A model generated the notes under the pieces. That model was not told where the DNA came from and ran no database searches. It saw nothing but the letters and a program-made list of their open reading frames with translations. A DNA stretch of 64,000 bases from an uncultured Pelagimonas sp. (GTDB taxonomy: Bacteria > Pseudomonadota > Alphaproteobacteria > Rhodobacterales > Rhodobacteraceae), in NCBI GenBank assembly GCA_947499735.1, contig CANMPP010000002.1:186001-250000 (forward strand), written 5' to 3'. Shown piece by piece: positions 1 through 8,565 of the stretch; position 1 is the first letter of the stretch; each line of letters begins with the position of its first letter. The translations under genes were made by a program, and so were the position numbers.

Positions 1-805
1 TTGCTAAATGCAGTCGCCGTTCAATCAATGCGTCGCCATCCATCTGTAAATAGGTCATTTGATCGCGAACCAAGATGTGGGCCAGGACGAGGCCGCCTTC
101 ATCTGTTTCGCCTAAAAATATAGGAAAACGCAGAGAGCCGCCGTTGATCGACGTGAATTTATGCATCTCAAAATCACCATGATAGGCAGCAGCATCTGCT
201 AGGCCTGCCTGAAGGTTTGTGTCCCAATCGGGGCGGCGTGCGCGCAATCGTCCATGGGACAGTATAAAGACCGGATGGGTCTTCAAGCGATCTATCAAAC
301 CCGGACTTGACCACACCACATGTCCAGAGGCGTTCAATGACATAATCCCATGTCCAAGATCGTTGCCGTGTTTCGTGACAATTGTAGCCTGAAGAATGCG
401 CCATTGGCCTTCGCATTTTTCCAAAACGCGGGTCTCATATGTGTCTAGGGAACACCCATCTTTGTACCAAGATACTCCGTCAAAACGGGCCCATGCCATA
501 TCGCCATTGATGTGAATTTTCAGGTTCTTGCGCTCATAGCGGATTTGCGAACAGACCTGATCATCTTTCATGACGCGAGTGATGTGTTGGCGTATTTGGT
601 TCCAGCCACGCATTGAAATAATGCCCGTATTGGGCATGACACAGACATATTCCGTGTCTGAATTTTGAACCCAGCATGCGGCCCAGTCGGTGTGGCGGCC
701 TTCGCGAAAGGATTCTGTTTCGGCAATAATTTTTGCTTCGACCGCCCGCCAATCGGGCGAATGTTCGGGTGGGGTAGAGGACTGTAATAGCGTCAGGTTG
801 GTCAT
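1..805 (-). CDS. Truncated NTF2-like/PAS-like protein, probably a LuxR-type regulator
   Basis: The frame is open from an ATG at 805 to the window edge, giving 268 codons with the C-terminus missing. The first 130 residues or so look like an NTF2/SnoaL-type fold: a helix with a W-A-A-C-W motif, then strands typical of a ketosteroid-isomerase-like cup and a segment reading WRILQATIV. The next 120 residues look like a PAS-type sensor (LNASGHVVWSSPGLIDRL). The last visible residues, IERRLHLA, resemble the linker that precedes a LuxR helix-turn-helix in similar proteins, so a DNA-binding domain may lie beyond the edge; that part is inference. It follows a small gene by 10 bases and is probably co-transcribed with it. 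Confidence 0.7.
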   Translation of the reverse strand, partial: MTNLTLLQSSTPPEHSPDWRAVEAKIIAETESFREGRHTDWAACWVQNSDTEYVCVMPNTGIISMRGWNQIRQHITRVMKDDQVCSQIRYERKNLKIHINGDMAWARFDGVSWYKDGCSLDTYETRVLEKCEGQWRILQATIVTKHGNDLGHGIMSLNASGHVVWSSPGLIDRLKTHPVFILSHGRLRARRPDWDTNLQAGLADAAAYHGDFEMHKFTSINGGSLRFPIFLGETDEGGLVLAHILVRDQMTYLQMDGDALIERRLHLA

Positions 806-815
806 AGCAGCTATA

Positions 816-1025
816 TTACGCGTCCTTATGCTTATGGGCAAACTCTGAACCCAACGCCAAATATGATCGCGATTGGTACACGCGTTGAAGCCAAGCCAGG
901 CCAGCCGTCCAAAAGGATAAGCTATGGGCGTTGTAAAAGGCGTCAATTTGGGACGGGGAATGCTTATCACAGGGGGAATGTGCGGCTTGATGCATTTTGA
1001 CGGCGAGTATTTGGCACATATCCAT
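816..1025 (-). CDS. Small hypothetical protein (69 aa)
   Basis: I do not recognise a family. The start at 1025 was chosen because an AGGAG sits 8 bases upstream of this ATG; an in-frame GTG nine bases further upstream overlaps that ribosome-binding site and is unlikely. The product is about 69 residues, with a central aromatic stretch (FWTAGLAWLQRVYQ) that could be an amphipathic helix, and a basic, histidine-containing tail ending HKHKDA. Two cysteines near the N-terminus (MDMCQ and SPCDK) are visible. It ends 10 bases before the start of the truncated regulator, so the two are probably one transcript. It could be a small partner of that regulator, but nothing in the sequence proves this. 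Confidence 0.55.
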   Translation of the reverse strand: MDMCQILAVKMHQAAHSPCDKHSPSQIDAFYNAHSLSFWTAGLAWLQRVYQSRSYLALGSEFAHKHKDA

Positions 1026-1227
1026 TTGGGCCACTCCTAAGATCGTTTGTGTGACCCTGTTTGTGGCATATCTGGTTGCTGTGGCTTGTCATCTGAAACG
1101 ACCACAAAGCTGATTTTGCGGTATTGCTCTGGACCTATCAATTCAAAAATCTGGACCAAGCGGGATGGGCATGGCGGTATTAGGTCGTGTACAGCTCTGA
1201 AAACACATGTTTGCATAGGATTTCCCC

Positions 1228-2718
1228 ATGTCTGCCCAATTGCCGCACTTCTCTACCCCTGCTGACGCATTTAAAACCTATGCCTCGGTCAATTTGGTTG
1301 GTGGACAACATTGCAAAACTGCGTCGTCCTTGGATGTGATCAATCCGGCAAACGGTGACGTTTTGGGGCAAGCAGCCGCATCTGATGCGGGCGAGACGGC
1401 GTTTGCGGTCCAAACTGCGAAAGAGGCGCAAAAAGCATGGGCTGCGACCCCTGCGCGAGATCGTGGAAAGGCCGTTGCCGCAGGTGCGCGTGCTGTGTTG
1501 GAACAGGCTGAAATGATTTCACAAATATTGGCCCGTGAAACCGGCAAAGCGATCCGAACAGAATGCCGTGGCGAAGTCGCCGTGGCAGCTGATATCGTTG
1601 AATTTTACGGTGGCTTGGGGTCCGAGTTGAAGGGCGAAACCGTACCATACAATCCGCGCATGCTGACCATGACGACATTGGAGCCGCTGGGCGTTGTCGC
1701 TGCGATCTTACCTTGGAATGTGCCACTGGTCCTGATGGCGTTGAAAATCGCGCCGGCCTTGGTGGCGGGCAATTCTGTGGTGGTCAAAGCATCGGAAGAA
1801 GCGCCGTTCGCGACATTCCTATTCGCTGAAATCATGATGGCGCATCTGCCTGATGGTGTGCTGAACGTGATCAATGGAACGGGTAAAGATTGCGGCGATC
1901 CTTTGACGCGTCATTCGGATGTGGCAAAGGTCACGTTTACGGGGTCAGAGGCTGTTGGCGAAACGATCTATAAGGTGGCAGCGGAACGGATTATTCCGAC
2001 ATCTTTGGAATTGGGCGGCAAAAGCCCGATGATCATTTGTGCCGATGCGGATTTGGATAAAACCGTTGCAGGCGCGATTTCTGGCATGCGTTTCACCCGC
2101 CAAGGTCAAAGCTGTACCGCCGCGTCGCGGATCTATGTCCATGCGGATCTGAAAGATGCCTTTATGGCGAAATTGACCGCACAGCTGAATGAAATGGTGA
2201 TCGGCGATCCATTGGATGAAGCCACGGATATCGGGACGATCATCAATGCAAAACAGGCCAATGTGATCAACGGTTTTGTTGCACAGGCTGAAGCGACAGA
2301 CGGGGCCGAGGTCATTCGTGTCGGCAAACTGCCAGATGATGCAGCGCTAAAGCCTGACCTCTTTATGCAGCCAACATTGCTGGTTGGCCTACCGGCGGAT
2401 CACCCTTGTGTCATGCAGGAAATTTTTGGTCCCGTTGCGGTCATCGAAACCTGGTCTGACTATGATGATGTCATCGAAAAAGCCAATGCGACGCATTACG
2501 GTTTGGCGGCCAGCGTTTGGACAAAAGACCTTTCAACCGCGTTGGACAGCACGTCCAAATTGAATGCGGGATATGTTCAGGTGAACCAAAACCTGACAAT
2601 CCAACCCAACGTGTCCTATGGCGGTTTTGGGCGTTCGGGCTTGGGCAAAGAGGCCTCTCTAGAAGCTATGATTGCGCATTTCACCCGTAGCAAAACCATC
2701 GTGATGAACTTCGATTGA
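1228..2718 (+). CDS. NAD(P)-dependent aldehyde dehydrogenase
   Basis: A full-length aldehyde dehydrogenase (496 aa) of the betaine/phenylacetaldehyde dehydrogenase superfamily, oxidising an aldehyde to its carboxylic acid in the cytoplasm. Visible family motifs are the PWN oxyanion-hole asparagine at about residue 164, FTGS of the cofactor site near 237-240, the general base Glu261 in ELGGKSP and the nucleophile Cys296 in GQSCTAASR. The C-terminal part carries the EIFGPV and GGFGRSGLGKE motifs. AGGA lies seven bases before the ATG. Its stop overlaps the start of the downstream transporter, so the two are translationally coupled. The substrate cannot be read from the sequence. Confidence 0.93.
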   Translation: MSAQLPHFSTPADAFKTYASVNLVGGQHCKTASSLDVINPANGDVLGQAAASDAGETAFAVQTAKEAQKAWAATPARDRGKAVAAGARAVLEQAEMISQILARETGKAIRTECRGEVAVAADIVEFYGGLGSELKGETVPYNPRMLTMTTLEPLGVVAAILPWNVPLVLMALKIAPALVAGNSVVVKASEEAPFATFLFAEIMMAHLPDGVLNVINGTGKDCGDPLTRHSDVAKVTFTGSEAVGETIYKVAAERIIPTSLELGGKSPMIICADADLDKTVAGAISGMRFTRQGQSCTAASRIYVHADLKDAFMAKLTAQLNEMVIGDPLDEATDIGTIINAKQANVINGFVAQAEATDGAEVIRVGKLPDDAALKPDLFMQPTLLVGLPADHPCVMQEIFGPVAVIETWSDYDDVIEKANATHYGLAASVWTKDLSTALDSTSKLNAGYVQVNQNLTIQPNVSYGGFGRSGLGKEASLEAMIAHFTRSKTIVMNFD

Positions 2719-3452
2719 CCCTGATCCAAGACATCATTCCGATCTTTCTGGCGGTTTTTGCCGCCGGATTCATTCGGGGGGCAACGGGATTTGGCTTTTC
2801 CATGGCGGCGGTCACGATGATGAGCTTTGCCATCTCGCCCCTGACTGCTGTTATGATTGCGCAGGTTCTGCAAATTGCTTCAGCACCCGCTGATTTGGTT
2901 GCCTTTCGCAAGGATGTAGATTGGTCAGCGCTGGGGCGGCTTAGCATGGGGGCACTGTTAGGGGTTCCGATGGGTGTGTTTGTGGCCAGTGCCGTCTCGG
3001 AAGAGGTGCTGCGTGTGCTATTGGCTGTGATCCTATTGATCGGCTTTGTTCTGCTGATCACGAAGATCTCTTTCAAACCGGACACGCGGCAGGCGATTGC
3101 GACAGGGGTCGCATCTGGCCTCTTCGCCGGTATGGCGGCCATGCCGTCGCCACCTGTTGTGGCCTACTTTCTGGGGACGAGTCAGGACAAGGTGACAACC
3201 CGGGCTTCTCTTTTGATGTTTTTCTGCATGACGGCTTGCGTTGCGATTTTTGTGGCCAGTCTGCAGGGTAGCTTTCAAATGATTGCGCTTTGGCAAGGGT
3301 TGCTTGCTTTGCCTGCAATGACGTTGGGCAGCAGGTTAGGTGGGATCGTGTTCAAAAGGTTGGATGAAAACATGTTCCGTGTTGCAGCCCTTTGCGTTTT
3401 TGGCACATTGGTGATTTCTGCAGGGGTGAAAGCAATGACCGCTTTCCTATAG
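2715..3452 (+). CDS. TauE/SafE family membrane transporter
   Basis: A 245-residue integral membrane protein with seven or eight hydrophobic helices in two related halves, each beginning with a glycine-rich signature (GFIRGATGFGFS near residue 18, and SGLFAGMAAMPSPP near 134). This is the pattern of TauE/SafE proteins, which are thought to export sulfite, sulfoacetate or other small organic anions. The start used is a TTG overlapping the stop of the aldehyde dehydrogenase gene (TTGA), which fits coupled translation; no strong ribosome-binding site precedes it. Pairing with an aldehyde dehydrogenase suggests it moves the substrate or product of that enzyme, but the molecule is unknown. Confidence 0.85.
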   Translation: MTLIQDIIPIFLAVFAAGFIRGATGFGFSMAAVTMMSFAISPLTAVMIAQVLQIASAPADLVAFRKDVDWSALGRLSMGALLGVPMGVFVASAVSEEVLRVLLAVILLIGFVLLITKISFKPDTRQAIATGVASGLFAGMAAMPSPPVVAYFLGTSQDKVTTRASLLMFFCMTACVAIFVASLQGSFQMIALWQGLLALPAMTLGSRLGGIVFKRLDENMFRVAALCVFGTLVISAGVKAMTAFL

Positions 3453-3474
3453 CGGTCACATTGAAAGAAACAGC

Positions 3475-4503
3475 ATGCGTAAACATCCCAGATCGCTCGG
3501 TATTGATATAGGGCATTATCCGACAGGGCCGTTGAACCAAATCACGGATGTGGCTGGCGTTAAGGTCGGTCATGTCACCCTGATCGAAGGGGATCGAACG
3601 CGCACCGGTGCGACGGCTATTGTTCCTCATGCGGGCAACATGTTGCAAGACAAAGTGCCCGCGGCCCTGTCTGTTCTAAACGGTTTTGGCAAATTCGCCG
3701 GCGCAACCCAAATCGCTGAGTTGGGCGAGATCGAAACGCCCATCCTATTGAGCAACACATTTGCAGTGGGGCGGGGCATTCAGGCGGTGGTCGATTGGAC
3801 ATTGGCACAGCCCGGCAATGCATCTGTGACATCGATCAATGCGGTTGTAGGCGAAACCAATGACAGTCGCCTGAATGATATCCGTGCTGGGCGCCCAACG
3901 GTTGGTGAAATGCTGGATGCATTGAATTGCGCCTCTGCGGGGGCGTTTGAACAAGGGGCTGTAGGGGCCGGGACTGGCACGGTGGCCTTTGGGTTGAAAG
4001 GCGGCATTGGCAGCGCGTCCCGGATTGTAGAGGTCGATGGCACGGACTACACGCTTGGTGTGTTGGTGCAGAGCAATTATGGCGGCCAGCTGCGTGTAAA
4101 CGGTGCGCTGCACAACGCGCCTGATCACAAGGATAAAGATGGATCTATTGTCATGATTTTGGCCACAGATGCGCCATTGGATCCGCGCAATTTGGAACGT
4201 CTGGCCACACGGGCCCATGGAGGATTGGCGCGCACTGGTGCGGCCTTGTCCAACGGATCTGGTGATTATGCTCTGGCCTTTTCAACGCATCAGGATGTTC
4301 GCCGAACGCAAGAGCGCCGCGCAGCACTGACATCATATCCAACCTTGGGCAATGATCTTGTTTCGCCTTTGTTTGAGGCCGCAGTTGAAGCAACGGAAGA
4401 GGCGATTATCACGTCGATGGCATTGGCTGAACCAATGCACGGCTATGATGCCGGAACAAATTTGGCGTCATTCAAAGACGCGCTGGATCTGTCGCCAAAA
4501 TAG
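3475..4503 (+). CDS. P1 family peptidase (DmpA/L-aminopeptidase type)
   Basis: A 342-residue protein of the DmpA/P1 (S58) family. These enzymes are made as one chain that cuts itself before a serine, which becomes the nucleophile of an aminopeptidase or beta-peptidase. The cleavage motif NGSGDY is present, placing the new N-terminal Ser at residue 262, close to Ser250 of DmpA. The early motif ITDVAGVKVGH and the GAVGAGTG segment are also typical. It follows the TauE gene by 22 bases and is probably in the same operon. Its 3' end overlaps the convergent TetR gene by 32 bases. The physiological substrate is not evident. Confidence 0.9.
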   Translation: MRKHPRSLGIDIGHYPTGPLNQITDVAGVKVGHVTLIEGDRTRTGATAIVPHAGNMLQDKVPAALSVLNGFGKFAGATQIAELGEIETPILLSNTFAVGRGIQAVVDWTLAQPGNASVTSINAVVGETNDSRLNDIRAGRPTVGEMLDALNCASAGAFEQGAVGAGTGTVAFGLKGGIGSASRIVEVDGTDYTLGVLVQSNYGGQLRVNGALHNAPDHKDKDGSIVMILATDAPLDPRNLERLATRAHGGLARTGAALSNGSGDYALAFSTHQDVRRTQERRAALTSYPTLGNDLVSPLFEAAVEATEEAIITSMALAEPMHGYDAGTNLASFKDALDLSPK

Positions 4504-5056
4504 CCAAAATAGCGCGCGTTTGTAAATCCAAGCGGTTTTTCAGGGCATCTCGGTTGGGCACGTGTTGCTTGGTATTCGTGATTCCTGAAAAAATGAAATC
4601 GGCAAGAATGGGCAGCTTATCCGTTGCAATCGCAGGATAAAACCGGCCTATTTGATGTGCCAGATCCTGTTTCCACAGTTCAAAACCATCTAAATATGCG
4701 CTTTGGCACCGGGTCGTCGCATATTCCATGAATTCCTCTGTATACGGAGATTCATGCGCGTGATCGTACCACGCCAAAGTTCCATATGTGCAAAAGATGT
4801 TCAGTACGGCCTCAAATTCTGTTGCCTCTGCCCAATATCCTGTAATCTCTTTGCGCTTTTCGTCTGCGACGCTGCGGACAACGGCCTCCATCACCGTTTC
4901 TTTCGTGCCGTAGGTGTTGTATAACGTCTGGCGGGCGACCCCTGCAGCTTTGGCAATATCGCCCATTGTTGCTTTCTGAACCCCATAACGGGTGAAAACA
5001 TCAAAGGCGGCTGCCAGTATTTTGTCAGATTTGCTGCTCATGCGCTCTTGTTTCAA
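4472..5056 (-). CDS. TetR/AcrR family transcriptional regulator
   Basis: A 194-residue TetR-type repressor. The N-terminal helix-turn-helix is clear: ILAAAFDVFTRYG, then MGDIAKAAGVARQTLYNTYG and the following KETVMEAVV. The C-terminal ligand-binding part has no recognisable specificity. It is divergently transcribed from the iorA/iorB-like genes, and the 112-base gap between them holds two close palindromes with GTCA half sites, so it very likely controls those genes and itself. Its 3' end overlaps the convergent peptidase gene. The inducing ligand is unknown and may be the substrate of the molybdenum hydroxylase. Confidence 0.9.
   Translation of the reverse strand: MKQERMSSKSDKILAAAFDVFTRYGVQKATMGDIAKAAGVARQTLYNTYGTKETVMEAVVRSVADEKRKEITGYWAEATEFEAVLNIFCTYGTLAWYDHAHESPYTEEFMEYATTRCQSAYLDGFELWKQDLAHQIGRFYPAIATDKLPILADFIFSGITNTKQHVPNRDALKNRLDLQTRAILAILATDPARL
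4495..4512. repeat. Tandem 9-bp duplication at a stop codon
   Basis: CCAAAATAG occurs twice head to tail. The first copy contains the stop codon of the P1 peptidase gene, and both copies lie inside the 3' end of the convergent TetR gene, where they encode a repeated Ala-Ile-Leu. It looks like a small slippage duplication that neither reading frame resists. Confidence 0.85.
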
Positions 5057-5070
5057 TTCAGCTGATATTT

Positions 5071-5141
5071 TTCAAGTCATGGTTGGCTTACAAATTTATA
5101 CATATTGACTGAATTTGTCAAAATGACTAATTTCAAGTCAT
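5071..5141. promoter_or_regulatory. Probable TetR operator with overlapping promoter
   Basis: Between the divergent TetR gene and the iorA-like gene are two inverted repeats: TTGAC-N7-GTCAA at 5105-5121 and ATGAC-N9-GTCAT at 5123-5141. The decamer TTCAAGTCAT in the second also occurs alone at 5071-5080, close to the TetR start. A TTGACT at 5105 lies 17 bases before a weak -10-like TAATTT at 5128, so a bound repressor would cover this possible promoter. Operator function is inferred from position and symmetry. Confidence 0.6.
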
Positions 5142-5168
5142 ATCCAGTACCGTTAATGGGAGGGCAGT

Positions 5169-5627
5169 ATGCAGTTTGTCGTGAATGGTCAGCCGCGTGT
5201 GGCCGACGTGGAAGAGGACATGCCACTGCTCTGGGTCTTGCGAGACGAATTGGGTGTGACAGGCGTGAAATTCGGCTGCGGCGTTGCGCAATGTGGCGCA
5301 TGCACGGTGCATGTCGGTGGCGTGCCGGTGCGTTCTTGTCAGATGCGGGCTGGGGATGTGAACGGTGACATCACGACGATTGAAGGTCTGGGTACGCCTG
5401 AGCATCTGCACCATGTACAAGAAGCGTGGATCGAACATCAGGTTGCACAATGCGGTTACTGTCAGTCGGGCCAGATTATGCAGGCTGCCGCCTTACTGAC
5501 GCGGACAAGCAATCCCAGTGATGCGGAAATTGATGCTGTGATGAGCGCCAATTTATGTCGTTGTGGCACCTATCCCCGTATCCGTGCTGCCGTCAGATCT
5601 GCTGCGCAAAAACTGCGGGGGGCGTAA
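5169..5627 (+). CDS. 2Fe-2S subunit of an IorA-like molybdenum hydroxylase
   Basis: A 152-residue electron-transfer subunit of the xanthine dehydrogenase superfamily, closest in form to isoquinoline 1-oxidoreductase alpha subunit. It carries two [2Fe-2S] clusters. The plant-ferredoxin-like site uses Cys37, Cys42, Cys45 and Cys57, and the helical-domain site uses Cys95, Cys98, Cys130 and Cys132 (CGYCQSG and LCRCGTY). It would pass electrons from the molybdenum centre encoded next door to a cytochrome. GGGAGGG lies just upstream of the ATG. It sits 3 bases before the large subunit gene, in an operon with it and a cytochrome c gene. Confidence 0.93.
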   Translation: MQFVVNGQPRVADVEEDMPLLWVLRDELGVTGVKFGCGVAQCGACTVHVGGVPVRSCQMRAGDVNGDITTIEGLGTPEHLHHVQEAWIEHQVAQCGYCQSGQIMQAAALLTRTSNPSDAEIDAVMSANLCRCGTYPRIRAAVRSAAQKLRGA

Positions 5628-5630
5628 AAC

Positions 5631-7871
5631 ATGGCCAGTACCGGAAAGATTGCGCGCCGGGGATTTATGCTCGGCTCGGCCGCGCTTGCAGGTGGTGTCG
5701 CCTTTGGTGTGTATCGGGTGCAGGTGCCTTATGCGAACCCTCTAATATCCGATCTTCAGGACAACGAGGCGAGCTTTAATCCATGGGTCATTGTCACGCC
5801 CCAACAGATCACGTTGATCACCCCACATGGGGACAAAGGGCAGGGTGTTGCGTCGGCACAGGCGATGCTGATTGCCGAGGAAATGGATCTGGACATGGGC
5901 CAGTTCGAAATTGATTTCGGAAAACCTGATAAAGCCTATTGGAACCGTGCATTGGGCGAAGATGGGGCGCCGGTTTTACCGACCGATGACAGTTTCGGTG
6001 CCGAAGCGCAGCGAACCGTTTTCTCGTCGCTTTTCAAAATGCTGGGTATGCAAATCACCGGGGGGTCCAGTTCGATCCCAGACAGCTTTGTTAAACTGCG
6101 CGAGGCCGGTGCAGTCGCGCGCGAAACGCTCAAGGCCGCAGCCGCCAAACAAACAGGCATTGCGGTAGATCGCCTGTCCACGCAAAGCGGTGCCGTTATT
6201 TTTCCAGATGGAACACGCATTCCTTACACCGAACTGGCCGGAACCGCGGCAGATATCGCGCCTGTCGTCGATGTTGCATTGCGCACCCCGTCCGAGTGGC
6301 GCTTGATCGGAAAACCTGTCCAACGGTTGGACATCGTGGCAAAATCTACAGGCACTTTAGATTACGGGATCGATGTGCAAATCGCGGGTATGAAACATGC
6401 CACGGTGATTTGTAACCCGCGAAAGGGCGGCGTTATGAACGCGTTCGATGCATCCGCAGCGCAACAGATGCGCGGGGTCGATGCGGTGTTAGAGGTCACG
6501 GGTGGTATCGCTGTCGTGGCTGACAACACATGGCGGGCCATGCAGGCGGCGATGGCCGTGCAGGTCGATTGGGGTCCCGCGCCGTATCCCGCAGAACAAG
6601 CACAACATTGGGCCGAGATGGAAGCCAGCTTTACCAAAGATCGGCTAGACAAGGTCTGGCGCGACGATGGCGATGTTGATGACGCATTGTCTGGTGTGGA
6701 TGCTATCACAGCGCAATACAGATCGCCCTATGTCGCCCACCAACCGTTAGAGCCGTTGAATGCTGTTATCCGTGTCAGCGAAGATCAGGTTGATGTCTGG
6801 ACCGGACACCAAATGCCGCGTTTCCTGCAACAGCAGGTCGCACAAATCACGGGGCATGACAGTGATCAGGTGATCTTTCACAACCAGTTCATGGGCGGCA
6901 GTTTTGGGCATCGGTTAGAGTTTGATCACATAAAGCGATGTGCGGAAATCGCGGTGAACATGCCGGGCGTGCCGATCAAACTGACCTATTCCCGCGAAGA
7001 AGATTTCGCACAGGATTTCCCACGCCATCCCGGGGTCGCGCGGGCGAAAGGCGTGGTCAAAGACGGGCATGTTCATGCGATCGATTTGCACTGGGCGGCT
7101 CCGTCTATTGTGGCTTCACAATTTGGCCGTATTGGCATGTCTCTTCCCGGGCCGGACAATCAAATTGCGGCCGGTGCGTGGAACAATTCCTATAGGATTC
7201 CTCATTACCGGATGACGGGGTATCGTGTTCCCGAACTTGCGCCGGTGTCGTCTTGGCGTGCGGTCGGTGCCCCATCGGGTGGTTTCTTTTTTGATACGTT
7301 TTTGGATGAGCTGATCCACCGGGCGGGCGCAGATCCGATGGACGAACGTATTCGCCTGATGGAACATGATGTGTCACGCAAGGTACTTAAAGAGGTTGCG
7401 GACATGTCGAGTTGGGGTGGTGATCTGCCCGATGGTTCTGCGCGTGGCGTGGCCTTTGTCGAAAGTTTTGGTGTACCCGTGGCAATGGTTGTTGAGGTTT
7501 CAACGCCAAATGGTGCGATCAAGATCGACAAGGCATGGATCGCGGCAGATGTCGGAACGGTCATCGACCCAGTCAATTTCGAAAATCTGGTGCAGGGTGG
7601 GGTGGTCTTTGGCCTTGGCCATGCGATCAATTCAGAAATCACATATTCCGACGGTATGGCGGAACAGTCGAACTATTACGATGGCGACGGGCTGCGCCTG
7701 TATCAAACGCCAGAGATATTCGTGCGTGGCCTTGAAAATGGCGAAAAGATCTGCGGCATTGGTGAGCCACCGGTTCCAGTTGCTGCACCCGCGCTGGGCA
7801 ATGCGATTTTTGCCGCCACCGGCACCCGGTTGCGTGAGATGCCGTTTAACAAATTCGTCGATTTCCTGTGA
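5631..7871 (+). CDS. Molybdopterin-binding subunit of an IorB-like aldehyde/N-heterocycle oxidoreductase
   Basis: A 746-residue large subunit of the IorB type. The N-terminus is a Tat signal (RRGFMLGSAALAGG), so the folded, cofactor-loaded enzyme would be exported to the periplasm or membrane. Molybdopterin-cytosine-dinucleotide contacts are suggested by GGSSSIPDSF near 142, FMGGSFGHR near 422 and WRAVGAPSGGFF near 543. GEPPVP near the C-terminus supplies the glutamate expected at the molybdenum centre. Such enzymes hydroxylate N-heterocycles or oxidise aldehydes with water as oxygen donor. It lies between the 2Fe-2S subunit and a cytochrome c gene in one operon. The substrate is not deducible. 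Confidence 0.92.
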   Translation: MASTGKIARRGFMLGSAALAGGVAFGVYRVQVPYANPLISDLQDNEASFNPWVIVTPQQITLITPHGDKGQGVASAQAMLIAEEMDLDMGQFEIDFGKPDKAYWNRALGEDGAPVLPTDDSFGAEAQRTVFSSLFKMLGMQITGGSSSIPDSFVKLREAGAVARETLKAAAAKQTGIAVDRLSTQSGAVIFPDGTRIPYTELAGTAADIAPVVDVALRTPSEWRLIGKPVQRLDIVAKSTGTLDYGIDVQIAGMKHATVICNPRKGGVMNAFDASAAQQMRGVDAVLEVTGGIAVVADNTWRAMQAAMAVQVDWGPAPYPAEQAQHWAEMEASFTKDRLDKVWRDDGDVDDALSGVDAITAQYRSPYVAHQPLEPLNAVIRVSEDQVDVWTGHQMPRFLQQQVAQITGHDSDQVIFHNQFMGGSFGHRLEFDHIKRCAEIAVNMPGVPIKLTYSREEDFAQDFPRHPGVARAKGVVKDGHVHAIDLHWAAPSIVASQFGRIGMSLPGPDNQIAAGAWNNSYRIPHYRMTGYRVPELAPVSSWRAVGAPSGGFFFDTFLDELIHRAGADPMDERIRLMEHDVSRKVLKEVADMSSWGGDLPDGSARGVAFVESFGVPVAMVVEVSTPNGAIKIDKAWIAADVGTVIDPVNFENLVQGGVVFGLGHAINSEITYSDGMAEQSNYYDGDGLRLYQTPEIFVRGLENGEKICGIGEPPVPVAAPALGNAIFAATGTRLREMPFNKFVDFL

Positions 7872-7882
7872 GGCTGGTTCAG

Positions 7883-8500
7883 ATGCGTTTCTTTGTTCTG
7901 TTCGCTTTGATTGCGACCCCGGTTTTGTCGGCTGGGGACAATGTCGAAATCACCCTATTGCCACAGGGCAGTGTTTTGACGGAACAGGGATTGGAGGCAT
8001 GGGATCGTATTTACGAAGTGGCCTCTCATCCCCGGTGTTCAAACTGTCATACCGGAGAAAGTGACCGACCTATGTGGTCAGGTCCATCCTATGGTCAGGC
8101 GCGACCACATGGTATGAATATTCAGGCAGGGGATAGTCGGGATGGCGCGTCTTTTATCAGATGTGTGTCTTGCCATGCGTTGACGGGGCAGGGCGGGAAT
8201 GATGCGCCCCATATGGCGCCTCAGGTCGCGGGCACTTGGCAGCTGGCACCGGTCGAGGCAGATTGGTTCGGGCGCAGTTCGCTGGAAATCTGCACGCAAC
8301 TGCGTGATCCAGCCTTAAATGGGGATCGCGATATCACGGCTTTGGCGACGCATTTGGATCACGACGTAATTTTGCATTGGGCATGGACGCCGGGCGGGGG
8401 GCGCGAACCCGCGCCTTATTCTTTGCAAGAGCATGTGGATGATTTGATCCTATGGGGGGCTGCGGGCATGCCGTGTGCTGGCGACGTGTCTAATAACTAA
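7883..8500 (+). CDS. Periplasmic di-heme cytochrome c-like protein of the IorAB operon
   Basis: A protein of about 205 residues with a signal peptide (MRFFVLFALIATPVLSA) and two CXXCH heme-attachment motifs, CSNCH and CVSCH, about 45 residues apart. I chose the ATG at 7883 because GAGG lies nine bases upstream and the signal peptide is then clean; a GTG at 7868 overlapping the previous stop is the alternative. It probably takes electrons from the molybdenum hydroxylase through the 2Fe-2S subunit and hands them to the respiratory chain. It is the third gene of the operon, adjoining the large subunit. The protein outside the heme motifs is not a standard class I cytochrome c. Confidence 0.8.
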   Translation: MRFFVLFALIATPVLSAGDNVEITLLPQGSVLTEQGLEAWDRIYEVASHPRCSNCHTGESDRPMWSGPSYGQARPHGMNIQAGDSRDGASFIRCVSCHALTGQGGNDAPHMAPQVAGTWQLAPVEADWFGRSSLEICTQLRDPALNGDRDITALATHLDHDVILHWAWTPGGGREPAPYSLQEHVDDLILWGAAGMPCAGDVSNN

Positions 8501-8565
8501 TCCGATTGCCAGCCCTTAGAAGATCGGGCAGGGTCGCGGAATAGGCGGCGATCAGGAGAAACCCC

